The position numbers and the translations under genes were made by a program. From CAISIP01 sp031383745 (lineage in GTDB: Bacteria; Pseudomonadota; Gammaproteobacteria; Burkholderiales; Burkholderiaceae_C), in contig JANMZX010000254.1 of the NCBI GenBank assembly GCA_031383745.1, forward strand, positions 1-33,257: a stretch of DNA of 33,257 bases. The letters are read 5' to 3'. Below are positions 1 through 8,414 of the stretch, one piece after another (positions within the stretch are counted from its first letter, which is position 1; each line of letters starts with the position of its first letter). The notes under the pieces are model-generated. The model searched no databases. It was not told the DNA's origin and saw only the letters and a program-made list of their open reading frames with translations.

Positions 1-1
1 C

Positions 2-244
2 AGCCACCACACCGACGCGATCATCACGCGCGACCACCAGCATGCCCAGGCCTTTCTGCGCCAGGTGGATTCGGCCAGCGTGATGGTGAATGCGAGCACG
101 CGCTTCGCGGACGGGTTCGAATACGGCCTGGGCGCCGAAATCGGCATCAGCACCGACAAGTTCCACGCCCGCGGGCCGGTGGGCATCGAAGGCCTGACCT
201 CGCTCAAATACGTGGTGCTGGGCAACGGCGAAATCCGCACCTGA
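2..244 (+). CDS. proA: Glutamate-5-semialdehyde dehydrogenase, C-terminal part (cut by window edge)
   Basis: This is the last 80 codons of gamma-glutamyl phosphate reductase, the second enzyme of proline synthesis, which reduces gamma-glutamyl phosphate to glutamate semialdehyde with NADPH in the cytoplasm. The readable part contains the family's conserved C-terminal run: VMVNASTRFADGFEYG, then GAEIGIST, then ARGPVGIEGLTS and a final YVVLGNGEIR before TGA at 242-244. The catalytic cysteine and the nucleotide-binding region lie outside the window. The frame is open from base 2. The next gene starts 9 bases downstream on the same strand, so the two could be cotranscribed. Confidence 0.95.
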   Translation, partial: SHHTDAIITRDHQHAQAFLRQVDSASVMVNASTRFADGFEYGLGAEIGISTDKFHARGPVGIEGLTSLKYVVLGNGEIRT

Positions 245-253
245 CCCGGCACG

Positions 254-1633
254 ATGGCGGCCGGCACCTCTTCGTCCGCGCCGCCTGCCCGGCTGGTCAC
301 CGGCTCGACCCTGCGCCATGTGATCACCATGACCGGTGCCAGCGCGATCGGCCTGGTGTCGGTGTTCGCGGTCGAGGCGCTCAGCCTGTTCTACGTGGGC
401 CTGCTCGGCCAGCGCGAATTCACGGCGGCGATGGGTTATTCGGGCACCCTGCTGTTTTTCGCCACCTCGGTGGCGATCGGCATGTCCATCGCCGGCAGTG
501 CACTCGTGGCGCGTGCTCTCGGCCGCGGCCACCGCACCCAGGCCGACCAGATCGCAGGGGCGTCCATCGCGATCATGCTGGTGGTGATGACCCTGCTGGC
601 CTGCCTCGTCTACCCGTTTCTGGAGCCCATGGTGCATGCGCTGGGCGCCCGCGGGCAGACCGCCGAACTCACCGTGGCATTGATGCGCATCGTGCTGCCG
701 TCGTGGCCGCTGCTGGGCCTGGGCATGTGCGTGTCGGGCCTGTTGCGCGCCATCGGCGACGCGCGGCGCAGCATGGCGGTGACACTGGCGTCGGCCGCAG
801 CCACCGTGGTGCTGGATCCGCTGTTCATCTTCGGGCTGGGCCTGGGGCTCAATGGCGTGGCCTACTCCACCTTCCTGGCGCGGCTCGCGATGGTGGCCGC
901 CGGCATGCACGGGCTGGTACGGGTGCACCACCTGTTTGCCTGGCCCCGCATCGCGTTCGTGGCGCGCGAGTTCCGGCCGTTCATGGCCATCGGTCTGCCT
1001 GCCGTGCTGACCCAGATCGCCACCCCGGTGGGCAACACCTATGTGACGGCGACGATGGCGGCTTTCGGAGACGACGCGGTGGCCGGCTGGGCGGTGATCC
1101 AGCGCATCATCCCGGTGGCCTTCGGCCTGCTGTTTGCGATGTCTGGCGCGATCGGGCCGATCATCGGGCAGAACTTCGGCGCCCAACGGTTCGACCGGGT
1201 GCAATCCACGATGCGCGACGCGCTCAAGGTCACCCTGGTCTATGTACTGGCAGTGTGGGTGCTGCTGGCGGTGCTGGGTGGTCCGATCGCCGACCTGTTC
1301 CGGTCTACGCCGCAGGCACGCGAACTGATCGTCTTCTTCTGCGTCTTCGTGGCCGGCAGCTTCCTGTTCAACGGCGCGCTGTTCGTCGCCAACGCCGCGT
1401 TCAACAACCTGGGGTATGCGTTCTATTCCACCGCGCTGAACTGGGGGCGCTCCACGCTGGGGGTGATTCCGTTCGTCTGGTTCGGCCAGCGCTGGTACGG
1501 CGCCCAGGGCGCCATGGCCGGTTACGGCCTCGGGGTGGTGTTCTTCGGCGTGGCGGGTTGCCTGCTGTGTTTTCGCGTGGTCAACCGGCTGCAGGCGCAT
1601 GTCGGCCCGGCGCCACGCCACGGCGCGGCATGA
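254..1633 (+). CDS. MATE family multidrug efflux transporter
   Basis: The 459-residue protein has the length and about twelve hydrophobic segments expected of a MATE (NorM/DinF-type) antiporter, which exports cationic drugs and metabolites across the inner membrane in exchange for Na+ or H+. Family-like stretches include SAIGLVSVFAVEALSLFYVG in the first helix, the small-residue loop GMSIAGSALVARALGRG near residue 80, and in the second half GNTYVTATMAAFG and SGAIGPIIGQNFGAQ, which repeat the same loop pattern. The two halves are clearly internal repeats. The ATG at 254 lies 9 bases after the proA stop and has no strong Shine-Dalgarno sequence, so a slightly later start is possible. The substrate cannot be told from sequence. 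Confidence 0.9.
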   Translation: MAAGTSSSAPPARLVTGSTLRHVITMTGASAIGLVSVFAVEALSLFYVGLLGQREFTAAMGYSGTLLFFATSVAIGMSIAGSALVARALGRGHRTQADQIAGASIAIMLVVMTLLACLVYPFLEPMVHALGARGQTAELTVALMRIVLPSWPLLGLGMCVSGLLRAIGDARRSMAVTLASAAATVVLDPLFIFGLGLGLNGVAYSTFLARLAMVAAGMHGLVRVHHLFAWPRIAFVAREFRPFMAIGLPAVLTQIATPVGNTYVTATMAAFGDDAVAGWAVIQRIIPVAFGLLFAMSGAIGPIIGQNFGAQRFDRVQSTMRDALKVTLVYVLAVWVLLAVLGGPIADLFRSTPQARELIVFFCVFVAGSFLFNGALFVANAAFNNLGYAFYSTALNWGRSTLGVIPFVWFGQRWYGAQGAMAGYGLGVVFFGVAGCLLCFRVVNRLQAHVGPAPRHGAA

Positions 1634-1746
1634 CGCGGCGACGGCCGATCCATGAACTTCGTGCCTGGCGCACCGGCTGTAGGGTCGGCATCGACCAAAT
1701 CTGCCCGTAAACTGCGGTCTGTCACCAACCCGACCGGACCCACACG

Positions 1747-2220
1747 ATGACCAAGAAGATGTATCTGAAGTTCGTGGATGCCGATGTGCAGGGCACCATC
1801 ACGATGTACTGGGACAACGCGCCCAAAACCTGCAAGGCCCTGTGGGGCGCGCTGAAAAAGCCGATCCGCTGGGATGCTTCGCACGCCATGTTTTCCGGCC
1901 CGGAGATCATGATGGGCCTGCCCGAATCGGCCCAGACCTTCGACCCGCTCAAACTGCCGCCCGAGAACCAGACCGTGCAGCCCGATCCGGGCGAACTGCT
2001 GTGGTTCTACCAGCCCAAGAACTTCTTCAAGAACGACCCGAGCGAGTTCTGGGAGATCGGCCTGTTCTACGACGCGGGCGGCCGCACCTTCGGCCCCACC
2101 GGCTGGATCCCCTGCACCTACTGGGGCAAGATGACCGAAGGCCTGCCGCAGATCGCCGAGCAATGCCGCCTGATCCGCCGCGAAGGTGTCAAGACGGTCG
2201 AAATCGGCCGCCTGCCCTGA
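1747..2220 (+). CDS. DUF3830 family protein, first gene of an ABC transporter operon
   Basis: The 157-residue soluble protein has no signal peptide. It matches what I remember of DUF3830, a small family with a predicted cyclophilin-like barrel: an N-terminal segment around LKFVDADV, then APKTCKALWGAL, AMFSGPEIMMGLP near residue 55, GELLWFYQPK near residue 83, an EIGLFYDAGG strand and a C-terminal helix around LPQIAEQC. DUF3830 genes are often found beside transporter and amidohydrolase genes, but no biochemical function is established to my knowledge. Here the gene ends 29 bases before an ABC substrate-binding protein on the same strand, so it is probably the first gene of that operon. A role in handling the imported compound is inference. 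Confidence 0.75.
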   Translation: MTKKMYLKFVDADVQGTITMYWDNAPKTCKALWGALKKPIRWDASHAMFSGPEIMMGLPESAQTFDPLKLPPENQTVQPDPGELLWFYQPKNFFKNDPSEFWEIGLFYDAGGRTFGPTGWIPCTYWGKMTEGLPQIAEQCRLIRREGVKTVEIGRLP

Positions 2221-2249
2221 ATTTGCCATCGCCCACGAAGGAGTCCCTC

Positions 2250-3290
2250 ATGAAAACCGGCTTCACCCTGACATCGCTGGCCGCCGCCAGCCTGGCCCTG
2301 CTCGGCGCCACTGCCATGGCGCAGAACAACACCCTCACGATCAACTCCTTCGGCGGCGCGTACGAGACCGCGCACCGCAAATGCATCATCACGCCGTTCG
2401 AGAAGGAAACCGGCGCCACCACCAAGATCGTGACGGCCTACTCCGCCGATGCGTTTGCACAGGTGCGCGCCCAGAAGGCCGCCCCGCAATACGACGTGAT
2501 CCACTTCTCGGGCGGCCAGGAGATCGTGGCCGCCACCGAAGGCCTGCTCTCGCCGATCGACGCATCCAAGGTGCCCAACCTCGCCAACGTGTACCCGGTG
2601 GCCAAGGCCAACATCGCCAAGGGCGAAGGCCCGGTCTACTCGATCGCCGCCATCGGCCTGGTCTACAACAGCCAGGCCCTGCCCAAGGCCCCCACCAGCT
2701 GGAAGGACGTGCTGGATCCAAAACTCAGCAACAAGCTGGTGCTGACCGACATCTCCAACGGCTACGGCATGCTGGGTTTCCTGATGATCAACCGCGTCAG
2801 CGGTGGCGACCTGAAGAACATCCAGCCGGGTCTGGACGCGGTCAGAAAGCTGCTGGCCGGTGGCGCGATCGTGGTCAACACCTCGCCCGAGATCCAGCGC
2901 GAGTTCGCACAGAACGGCGCCACCATCGCGCCCTATGCCTCCGACTACGCCTACACCCTCACCAAGGCCAACCTGCCGGTCAAGTTCGCGCAGGGCGCCG
3001 AAGGCACGCCGGCGAGCTTCATCACCGCCAACCTGGTGGCCAACCGCCCCAACCAGGCCCTGGCCTTGAAGTTCATCGACATGAGCCTGTCCGAAAGCGC
3101 CCAGACCTGCTTCGCCAACGAGCTGCGCTACTCGCCCACCAACAGCAAGGCGCAACTCGCGCCCGATGTGGCGGCCACCGTGGCCTATGGCGCCGCCAGC
3201 ATGCAGAACCTGTTCCGCTTCGACGCACCCACCATCGAGGCCAACCGGGCCAACTGGGTCGAACGCTGGAGCAAGACGATTGCCCGCTGA
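2250..3290 (+). CDS. ABC transporter periplasmic substrate-binding protein, PotD/F-like
   Basis: The 346-residue product starts with a clear signal peptide (MKTG, a hydrophobic core, then ATAMA before Q25), so the mature protein is periplasmic. It has the features of the spermidine/putrescine-type binding-protein class: LTINSFGGAYE at the mature N-terminus, YDVIHFSGGQEIVAA, a YSIAAIGLVYNS segment, then SWKDVLDP and a C-terminal helix ending VERWSKTIAR. The ATG at 2250 is preceded by GAAGGAG with good spacing; longer in-frame extensions upstream overlap the DUF3830 gene and lack a signal peptide. Two permeases and an ATPase follow in the same direction. The class transports polyamines but also other small amines and organic acids, so the ligand is open. 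Confidence 0.9.
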   Translation: MKTGFTLTSLAAASLALLGATAMAQNNTLTINSFGGAYETAHRKCIITPFEKETGATTKIVTAYSADAFAQVRAQKAAPQYDVIHFSGGQEIVAATEGLLSPIDASKVPNLANVYPVAKANIAKGEGPVYSIAAIGLVYNSQALPKAPTSWKDVLDPKLSNKLVLTDISNGYGMLGFLMINRVSGGDLKNIQPGLDAVRKLLAGGAIVVNTSPEIQREFAQNGATIAPYASDYAYTLTKANLPVKFAQGAEGTPASFITANLVANRPNQALALKFIDMSLSESAQTCFANELRYSPTNSKAQLAPDVAATVAYGAASMQNLFRFDAPTIEANRANWVERWSKTIAR

Positions 3291-3317
3291 GCCAGGCAGC
3301 ACCCGTGTGCGGTGCCC

Positions 3318-4139
3318 ATGAATGACCGCACCGAGAATCTGCTGCTGGCGCTGCCAGGGCTGGTGCTGCTGGTTCTGGCCTACTTCCTGCCGATCGGCCA
3401 GATGCTGGTGCTCAGCCTGTCGGGCGCCAGCGGGCTGACGCTGGAGCACTTCTCGCGCTTCCTGGCCGATCCGTTCTACCTCAACATCCTGTGGCGCACG
3501 GTGCGCCTGTCGCTGATCATCACGGTGATATGCGCCGTGCTGGGTTTCCCCTACGCCTACATCATGGCCCGCGTCAGCCCGCGTCTGCGCATGTGGATGG
3601 TGGTCGCGGTGATCCTGCCGCTGATGACCAGCGTGGTGGTGCGCACCTTCGGCTGGATGGTGCTGCTCAGCCGCAACGGCCTCATCTCGCAATGGGCGCG
3701 CGACCTGGGCTGGGCCGAGCGCAACTTCCAGCTCATGCACTCCGAGGCGGCCATCGTGATCGGCATGGTGCAGGTGCTGCTGCCTTTCATGGCGCTGTCG
3801 ATCCTGGGGGTGATCAGCCGCATCGACACCCGGCTGGAAGAAGCCTCGCGCACCATGGGCGCCAGCTTCCTGGGCACGTTGCGCAGCGTGGTGCTGCCGC
3901 TGTCGATGCCGGGCATCGTGGCCGGTTCGCTGCTGGTCTTCACGCTGTCGGCCAGCTCCTTCATCACGCCCAGCCTGATGGGCGGCGCCCGCATCCAGGT
4001 GCTGGCGGGCCTGGTCTACAAGTCGGTCACGCAGACGCTGGAGTGGCCGTTTGCCGCGGCGCAGGCCGTGATCCTGTTCGTGGGGGTGCTGCTGGTGCTG
4101 ATCCCCTACGTGAAGATCAGCACCCCGCGCCATGGTTAA
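3318..4139 (+). CDS. ABC transporter permease, PotB-like
   Basis: This inner-membrane permease of about 273 residues has six or so hydrophobic segments. The EAA loop that contacts the ATPase is present as EEASRTMGASFLGTLRSVVL with LSMPGI following. It opens with a typical first helix (LLLALPGLVLLVLAYFLPIG), and the periplasmic loop carries SGLTLEHFSRFL as in PotB-type permeases. An in-frame GTG at 3312 would add two residues; the ATG at 3318 is preferred. The stop overlaps the next permease by 8 bases (4132-4139), which implies translational coupling. It should pair with the following permease to form the channel for the binding protein at 2250. Confidence 0.9.
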   Translation: MNDRTENLLLALPGLVLLVLAYFLPIGQMLVLSLSGASGLTLEHFSRFLADPFYLNILWRTVRLSLIITVICAVLGFPYAYIMARVSPRLRMWMVVAVILPLMTSVVVRTFGWMVLLSRNGLISQWARDLGWAERNFQLMHSEAAIVIGMVQVLLPFMALSILGVISRIDTRLEEASRTMGASFLGTLRSVVLPLSMPGIVAGSLLVFTLSASSFITPSLMGGARIQVLAGLVYKSVTQTLEWPFAAAQAVILFVGVLLVLIPYVKISTPRHG

Positions 4140-4935
4140 GTCCGTCCCGACAGCCGTGCGGGTGCTGGCGAGCGTGCTGGTGGCCCTGACCATGCTGGTG
4201 CTGCTGGCGCCGCTGGTGGTGGTGATCGGCGTGTCGTTCTCCGAGAGCGAGTTCATCGCCTTCCCGCCCAAGGGTTTCAGCCTGCGCTGGTACGAAGGCG
4301 TGCTGACCTCCAACACCTACCTGGCCTCGGCCTGGACCAGCCTGCAGATCGCGTTGCTGGTCACCCTCACGGCCACGCTGGCCGGTGGAGCCGCCGCCGT
4401 GGCACTGCACCGCGGCAAGCTGCCGTTCTCGGGCGCTCTGGCCACCTTCTTTCTGTCGCCGCTGGTGCTGCCCACCATCATCTTCGCCATCGGCATGCTG
4501 ATGTTCTGGAGCCGCCTGTTCGGGCAGGTGTCGCTGCTCACGTTGTGGCTCAGCCACTCGGTGGTGGCACTGCCCTATGTGATCCGCACCACGCTGGCGG
4601 TGCTGGCAGAGTCCGACCCCTTCCTGGAGGAGGCCGCCCGGACCATGGGCGCCGGGCGACTGCAGCGGCTGGGCTTCGTGGTGCTGCCGCAGTGCGTGCC
4701 GGGGCTGGGTGCAGGCGCGTTCTTTGCGTTCAACATCTCGTTCGACGAGGCGGTGCTGTCGCTGTTCCTGCGCAAGCCCGACATGACCACCCTGCCGGTG
4801 CAGATCTACGGCCAGCTGGAGTTCAGCCCCGACCCTTCCGTGGCGGCCGTCTCGGCCATCATGATCTTCTTGACCGTGCTGATGATTGTCGTGATCGACC
4901 GCATCCTCGGGCTGCAACGTTTCGCAAGGAGCTGA
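4132..4935 (+). CDS. ABC transporter permease, PotC-like
   Basis: The second permease of the importer has 267 residues with about six transmembrane segments. Its EAA loop reads EEAARTMGAGRLQRLGFVVL with QCVPGL after it. The segment GFSLRWYEGVL after the first helix is typical of PotC-type subunits. The ATG at 4132 lies within the last codons of the first permease, and the stop is 3 bases before the GTG start of the ATPase, so the three genes are tightly coupled. The hydrophobic C-terminus ends in a short basic tail. It is predicted to sit in the inner membrane as a heterodimer with the product of 3318-4139. Confidence 0.9.
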   Translation: MVKSVPTAVRVLASVLVALTMLVLLAPLVVVIGVSFSESEFIAFPPKGFSLRWYEGVLTSNTYLASAWTSLQIALLVTLTATLAGGAAAVALHRGKLPFSGALATFFLSPLVLPTIIFAIGMLMFWSRLFGQVSLLTLWLSHSVVALPYVIRTTLAVLAESDPFLEEAARTMGAGRLQRLGFVVLPQCVPGLGAGAFFAFNISFDEAVLSLFLRKPDMTTLPVQIYGQLEFSPDPSVAAVSAIMIFLTVLMIVVIDRILGLQRFARS

Positions 4936-4938
4936 CCC

Positions 4939-5985
4939 GTGGCCAATGTGCGCCTGCATGCCATCCACAAGTCTTTCGGCAGCAACGCCGTGATCCATGG
5001 CGTGTCGCTGGACATCGCCTCGGGCGAATTCGTCAGCCTGCTGGGGGCGTCGGGCTGCGGCAAGACCACCCTGCTGCGCATCGTGGCCGGGCTGGAGAGC
5101 GTGAGCTCGGGCGGCGTCGAGATCGACGGCCGCAATGTCACCGATCTGCCACCAGAGCAGCGCGACATCGCGATGATGTTCCAGTCTTATGCGCTGCTGC
5201 CGCACCTGAGCGTGGCCGAGAACGTGCGTTTCCCGCTGCGCATGCGCCGGCTGGGCACGCGCGAACAGCAGCGCGACAGGATCCGCACCGCCCTCGACAC
5301 CGTGCAGCTCGCGCATCTGGCCGACCGCCGCCCTGATCAGCTGTCGGGCGGCCAGCAGCAACGCGTCGCGCTGGCCCGCGCCATCGTGTCGACGCCGAAG
5401 GTGCTGTTGCTCGACGAGCCGTTGTCCAATCTCGATGCCCGGCTGCGTGAGGACATGCAGGTCGAGTTGATCGACATCCACAAGCGCCTGGGCCTGACCA
5501 CGATCTTCGTCACCCATGACCAGGAAGAGGCGCTGAGCCTGTCGAACCGCATCATCCTGCTCAACGGCGGGCACATCGAGCAGCAGGGCACACCGGCCGA
5601 CATCTATGCGCAGCCGGGCAGCGCTTTCGCATCCAGCTTTCTGGGGGCGGCCAACCTCGTGCCGGCGACGCTTGCACACGCGGGCGGCTCGACGATCGCC
5701 ACGCTGGCAGATGGCCAGCGGCTGCTCGTCGCCGGTGGCCAGGTGCCGGCAGGCGCCACGACGCTCGCGTTGCGGCAGGAGGATCTGAGCCTGGCTGCGC
5801 CAGGCGGTGCGGGCCTGCAGGCCTGCGTCCGCACCCGGGTGTACCTGGGCTCGCGCAACCGCTATGTGCTGCAGCTCGCCGGCATGGAAATCAAGGTGCT
5901 GGCCGGCAACGAACAGGTGTTTACCGATGGCGCGATGGTGAGCGTGTCGATCGATCCCGCGCGCGTGCGGTGCCTGGCCCGCTGA
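4939..5985 (+). CDS. ABC transporter ATP-binding protein, PotA-like
   Basis: The 348-residue ATPase energises the importer. Walker A is GASGCGKTT at residues 36-44. The Q-loop (MMFQSYALLPHL), signature (LSGGQQQRVALARA), Walker B (VLLLDEPLSNLDARLR) and switch histidine (IFVTHDQEEA) follow in order. About 110 residues after the ATPase domain form a TOBE-like regulatory domain (VRTRVYLGSRNRYVLQL region), as in PotA and other polyamine or sulfate-type ATPases. It starts with GTG at 4939, with AAGGAG at 4926-4931 giving good spacing; the C-terminus lies 7 bases from the convergent gene at 5993. There is no visible terminator in that gap. Confidence 0.93.
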   Translation: MANVRLHAIHKSFGSNAVIHGVSLDIASGEFVSLLGASGCGKTTLLRIVAGLESVSSGGVEIDGRNVTDLPPEQRDIAMMFQSYALLPHLSVAENVRFPLRMRRLGTREQQRDRIRTALDTVQLAHLADRRPDQLSGGQQQRVALARAIVSTPKVLLLDEPLSNLDARLREDMQVELIDIHKRLGLTTIFVTHDQEEALSLSNRIILLNGGHIEQQGTPADIYAQPGSAFASSFLGAANLVPATLAHAGGSTIATLADGQRLLVAGGQVPAGATTLALRQEDLSLAAPGGAGLQACVRTRVYLGSRNRYVLQLAGMEIKVLAGNEQVFTDGAMVSVSIDPARVRCLAR

Positions 5986-5992
5986 GGCCCGC

Positions 5993-6589
5993 TCAGGCCA
6001 CGGACCCTGGCGCGTCGATCGCCTGCCACCAGCCGAATGCCTTGCGTGGTTGCAGGCTGAACCCGAAATAGTTGCCGCCGCGGTTGGGGGGCTGGTCCCA
6101 GCGGCGTGCGATCGGCAGACCGGCCAGGTGGCAGTACAGCAGCGTGCCCACCGCGCCATGCGCGACGATCACGACCCGGGCCGTGCCGCGCTCTGCATCC
6201 GCAATCGCTTCCACCGCCTGCACCATGCGGGTCTGTGCGTCGATCGCCCGCTCCCAGCCGCGCACCGACTGCTCCGGCCGGGCAAAGAAGGCATCTGCCA
6301 GGGCCTCGAATTCGACCGGGGGCAGGAAGCCGGTGGCAGTGCGGTCGTTTTCGCCCAGCCCCGCCACCTGGGTGAACGGCAGCGACAGGTGCTCGGCCAG
6401 CACCCGGGCGCCGTCGATGGCCTTTTGCTCCGTGCTGCAGTAGATGGCCTTCACGCCGTGTACCCAGGGTTGCCGCAAGCCGATACGCATGCGCGCCAGG
6501 CCGCGTTCGGACAGCGGCCAGCGTGGCACCGGCACATCCGGGCTGATCACCACGTCCGGGTGCGTCAGCAGGTAGTACGGCGCGTGCAT
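5993..6589 (-). CDS. Histidine-phosphatase-fold protein with altered active-site motif
   Basis: The 198-residue protein looks like the histidine phosphatase (phosphoglycerate mutase-like) superfamily. The usual RHG motif after the first strand reads THP here (residues 9-11, in YYLLTHPDV), so the phosphate-binding arginine is absent while the nucleophilic histidine H10 remains. The second arginine site (usually S-x-x-x-R-A-x-x-T-A) reads STEQKAIDGA with lysine. The acid-bearing segment GLGENDRTATGF and the second histidine segment VVIVAHGAVGTLL are kept. I recall similar THP-type members elsewhere, so this may be a natural subgroup. An upstream in-frame start would overlap pyrF; the ATG at 6589 gives a normal N-terminus. 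It is the last gene of the tsaB-rimI-udg-pyrF operon. Substrate unknown. Confidence 0.75.
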   Translation of the reverse strand: MHAPYYLLTHPDVVISPDVPVPRWPLSERGLARMRIGLRQPWVHGVKAIYCSTEQKAIDGARVLAEHLSLPFTQVAGLGENDRTATGFLPPVEFEALADAFFARPEQSVRGWERAIDAQTRMVQAVEAIADAERGTARVVIVAHGAVGTLLYCHLAGLPIARRWDQPPNRGGNYFGFSLQPRKAFGWWQAIDAPGSVA

Positions 6590-6617
6590 GGTGTCGGGCT
6601 CCGCGACTGCCGGCGTA

Positions 6618-7460
6618 TCAGCGCCGGGCCGCCTGGAGCTGGTCGCGCGTCTTGCGGGCCTCGGCGCGCGCCGCGGTGGCAAAGTCGTCGCCCGAAGACG
6701 CGTACAGCACCGAGCGCGATGTGTTCACCACGATCGGGGCCGTGGTGCGGCCCGCGGCATCGGCCCGCCAGCCAGCACGCACCGTGGCCACCGCATCGCC
6801 GCCCTGGGCGCCCACCCCGGGGATCAGCAAGGGCACGCTGGGCGCCAGTTCCCGCACCCGTGCAATCTCTGCCGGATAGGTGGCGCCGACCACCAGCCCG
6901 AGTTGGCCATTGGTGTTCCACGCGCCCTGGGCCAGCTGCGCGATGTGTTCGTAGAGCAGCGGCGTACCGGGCACGCCGGCCAGGCGCTGGTTCTGCAGGT
7001 CGTCGCCGCCGGAATTGGAGGTGCGGCACAACAGGAACGCACCCTTGCCCTCGCGCTTCAGGTAGGGCTGGACCGAGTCGAACCCCATGAAGGGCGACAG
7101 CGTGACCGCGTCTGCGCCATAGCGTTCGAAGGCCTCGATGGCGTACTGCTCGGCGGTGGCGCCGATATCGCCCCGCTTCGCGTCCAGGATCACCGGCACC
7201 TGCGGCGCCACCTGCCGCATGTGGGCGATCAGGCGCTCCAGCGCGGCCTCGGCACGGTGCGCCGCGAAATACGCGATCTGCGGCTTGAAGGCGATCACCA
7301 GGTCGGCCGTGGCGTCGACGATGGCGGTGCAGAAATCCAGGATGCGCCCCGCGTCGCCTTTCCAGGCACCGGGAAAACGCGCTGGCTCGGGGTCGAGGCC
7401 GACACACAACAGGGATCCGTTTTGCTGCTCTGCGCGGGCCAGCATGTCGACAAAATTCAT
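6618..7460 (-). CDS. pyrF: Orotidine 5'-phosphate decarboxylase (type 2)
   Basis: This cytoplasmic enzyme converts OMP to UMP, the last step of de novo pyrimidine synthesis. The 280-residue length and motifs fit the longer, type 2 PyrF family: LCVGLDPEP at residues 18-26, AFKPQIAYF at 57-65, and the catalytic LDAKRGDIG at 92-100 with D93, K95 and D98. Near the C-terminus LLIPGVGAQGGD forms the phosphate-binding loop, followed by VNTSRSVLYAS with the phosphate-binding arginine. It begins 30 bases after the uracil-DNA glycosylase stop and ends 28 bases before the histidine-phosphatase gene, so it is in the middle of a minus-strand operon. Confidence 0.95.
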   Translation of the reverse strand: MNFVDMLARAEQQNGSLLCVGLDPEPARFPGAWKGDAGRILDFCTAIVDATADLVIAFKPQIAYFAAHRAEAALERLIAHMRQVAPQVPVILDAKRGDIGATAEQYAIEAFERYGADAVTLSPFMGFDSVQPYLKREGKGAFLLCRTSNSGGDDLQNQRLAGVPGTPLLYEHIAQLAQGAWNTNGQLGLVVGATYPAEIARVRELAPSVPLLIPGVGAQGGDAVATVRAGWRADAAGRTTAPIVVNTSRSVLYASSGDDFATAARAEARKTRDQLQAARR

Positions 7461-7490
7461 GGCACTGCTTTCACAAGGTCGGGGTGTGTT

Positions 7491-8342
7491 TCAGGGATCG
7501 GGCGGCGCGGCGGGAGGCAGGTCGGTCGCGGTGGCCTGGGCCAGACACAGATCGGCCCAGGCGCCGGCCTTGTCTTCCTGCGCACGCAGCAGCCGCGCCG
7601 GCGAGTAGCTGACCACCACCGGAACGCCTTCGAAGCGGTGCAGCCGGCCACGCAGCTTGCCGAACGGCGCTTTGGCGACCTCCGGGTCGGTGGCCACCAG
7701 CAGCGAAAGGGCCGCAAACCGCCCCATCGCCACGATCACGCGCGGCTGCACCAGCGCCACTTCGCGTCGCAGGTATTGCGCGCAACAGGCGAGCTCGTCC
7801 GGCGTCGGGTTGCGCACCACGGCGGGCCGGCACTTCACCACGTGGGTCAACCACGCGCCCGTGGCGCCAGCGCCGTCGCGCGTGCGCCGCACGGCACGCA
7901 GCATGTTGTCGAGCAGCTCGCCGGCTTGTCCCGCAAAGGCATGGCCGGCGCGCTCGTCCTCCTCGGTGGGGGGGTCACCCACGACCATCCAGTCGGCCTG
8001 TCGGCTGGCTGGCTGCGCCGGGAACACGGGTGCCTTGCGCCCGTCGCACAGGGCGCAGGCTTCGCACGCGGCGATCGCGACAGCAAGTGCGGCCATGTCC
8101 AGGCCCCGCACCGTCGGCGCCGCTCCGGCTGGCACCGTCTGGGCGGAGGCCGCAGCCGCTGGCGTCTGCGGGGCGAGAAGCACCACCGGGCGGGGGGCAG
8201 CGGCTTCGCGCGGTGCCAGGGGCGCAGGGGGCGACCGTGCCGCAACCGGCGCAACCACCGGGGGCGCCGGTGCCGGCCACCACAGCTTCACGCGCATCTC
8301 CTCGAGCATGGCGCGTTGCCGCTGGTCGAGGTCCAGGCTCAT
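7491..8342 (-). CDS. Uracil-DNA glycosylase, family 4-like, with divergent catalytic motifs
   Basis: The 283-residue protein has an N-terminal part of about 80 residues rich in alanine and proline, then a domain like family 4 (iron-sulfur) uracil-DNA glycosylases, which excise uracil from DNA. The candidate [4Fe-4S] ligands are C96-x2-C99, C171 (in VVKCRP) and C187; the 15-residue spacing of the last pair matches the family. GQAGELLDNMLRAV at 138-151 and VIVAMGRFAA at 202-211 are also typical. Motif 1 is GDPPT (122-126) instead of GEAPG, and motif 2 is SYSP (245-248) where the family has HP(S/A). Activity is therefore less certain than family membership. It lies between rimI and pyrF, a setting I recall from related bacteria. 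Confidence 0.8.
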   Translation of the reverse strand: MSLDLDQRQRAMLEEMRVKLWWPAPAPPVVAPVAARSPPAPLAPREAAAPRPVVLLAPQTPAAAASAQTVPAGAAPTVRGLDMAALAVAIAACEACALCDGRKAPVFPAQPASRQADWMVVGDPPTEEDERAGHAFAGQAGELLDNMLRAVRRTRDGAGATGAWLTHVVKCRPAVVRNPTPDELACCAQYLRREVALVQPRVIVAMGRFAALSLLVATDPEVAKAPFGKLRGRLHRFEGVPVVVSYSPARLLRAQEDKAGAWADLCLAQATATDLPPAAPPDP

Positions 8343-8414
8343 CGCGCACGCTCCAAGCCGCGCGCGGCAGCGCCAGATGCATTGCCAGCCATTGGGTGGT
8401 TCATGCCGATGCTT

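Noticed and set aside
2118..4316. A 732-codon minus-strand open frame opposite the binding protein and permease
   Set aside because: Its product is dominated by His, Gln, Arg and Gly repeats typical of an antisense shadow, while the plus strand encodes complete transporter subunits.
4117..6159. A 680-codon minus-strand open frame opposite the permease and ATPase
   Set aside because: It is antisense to genes with clear EAA, Walker and signature motifs; the composition is that of a shadow frame.
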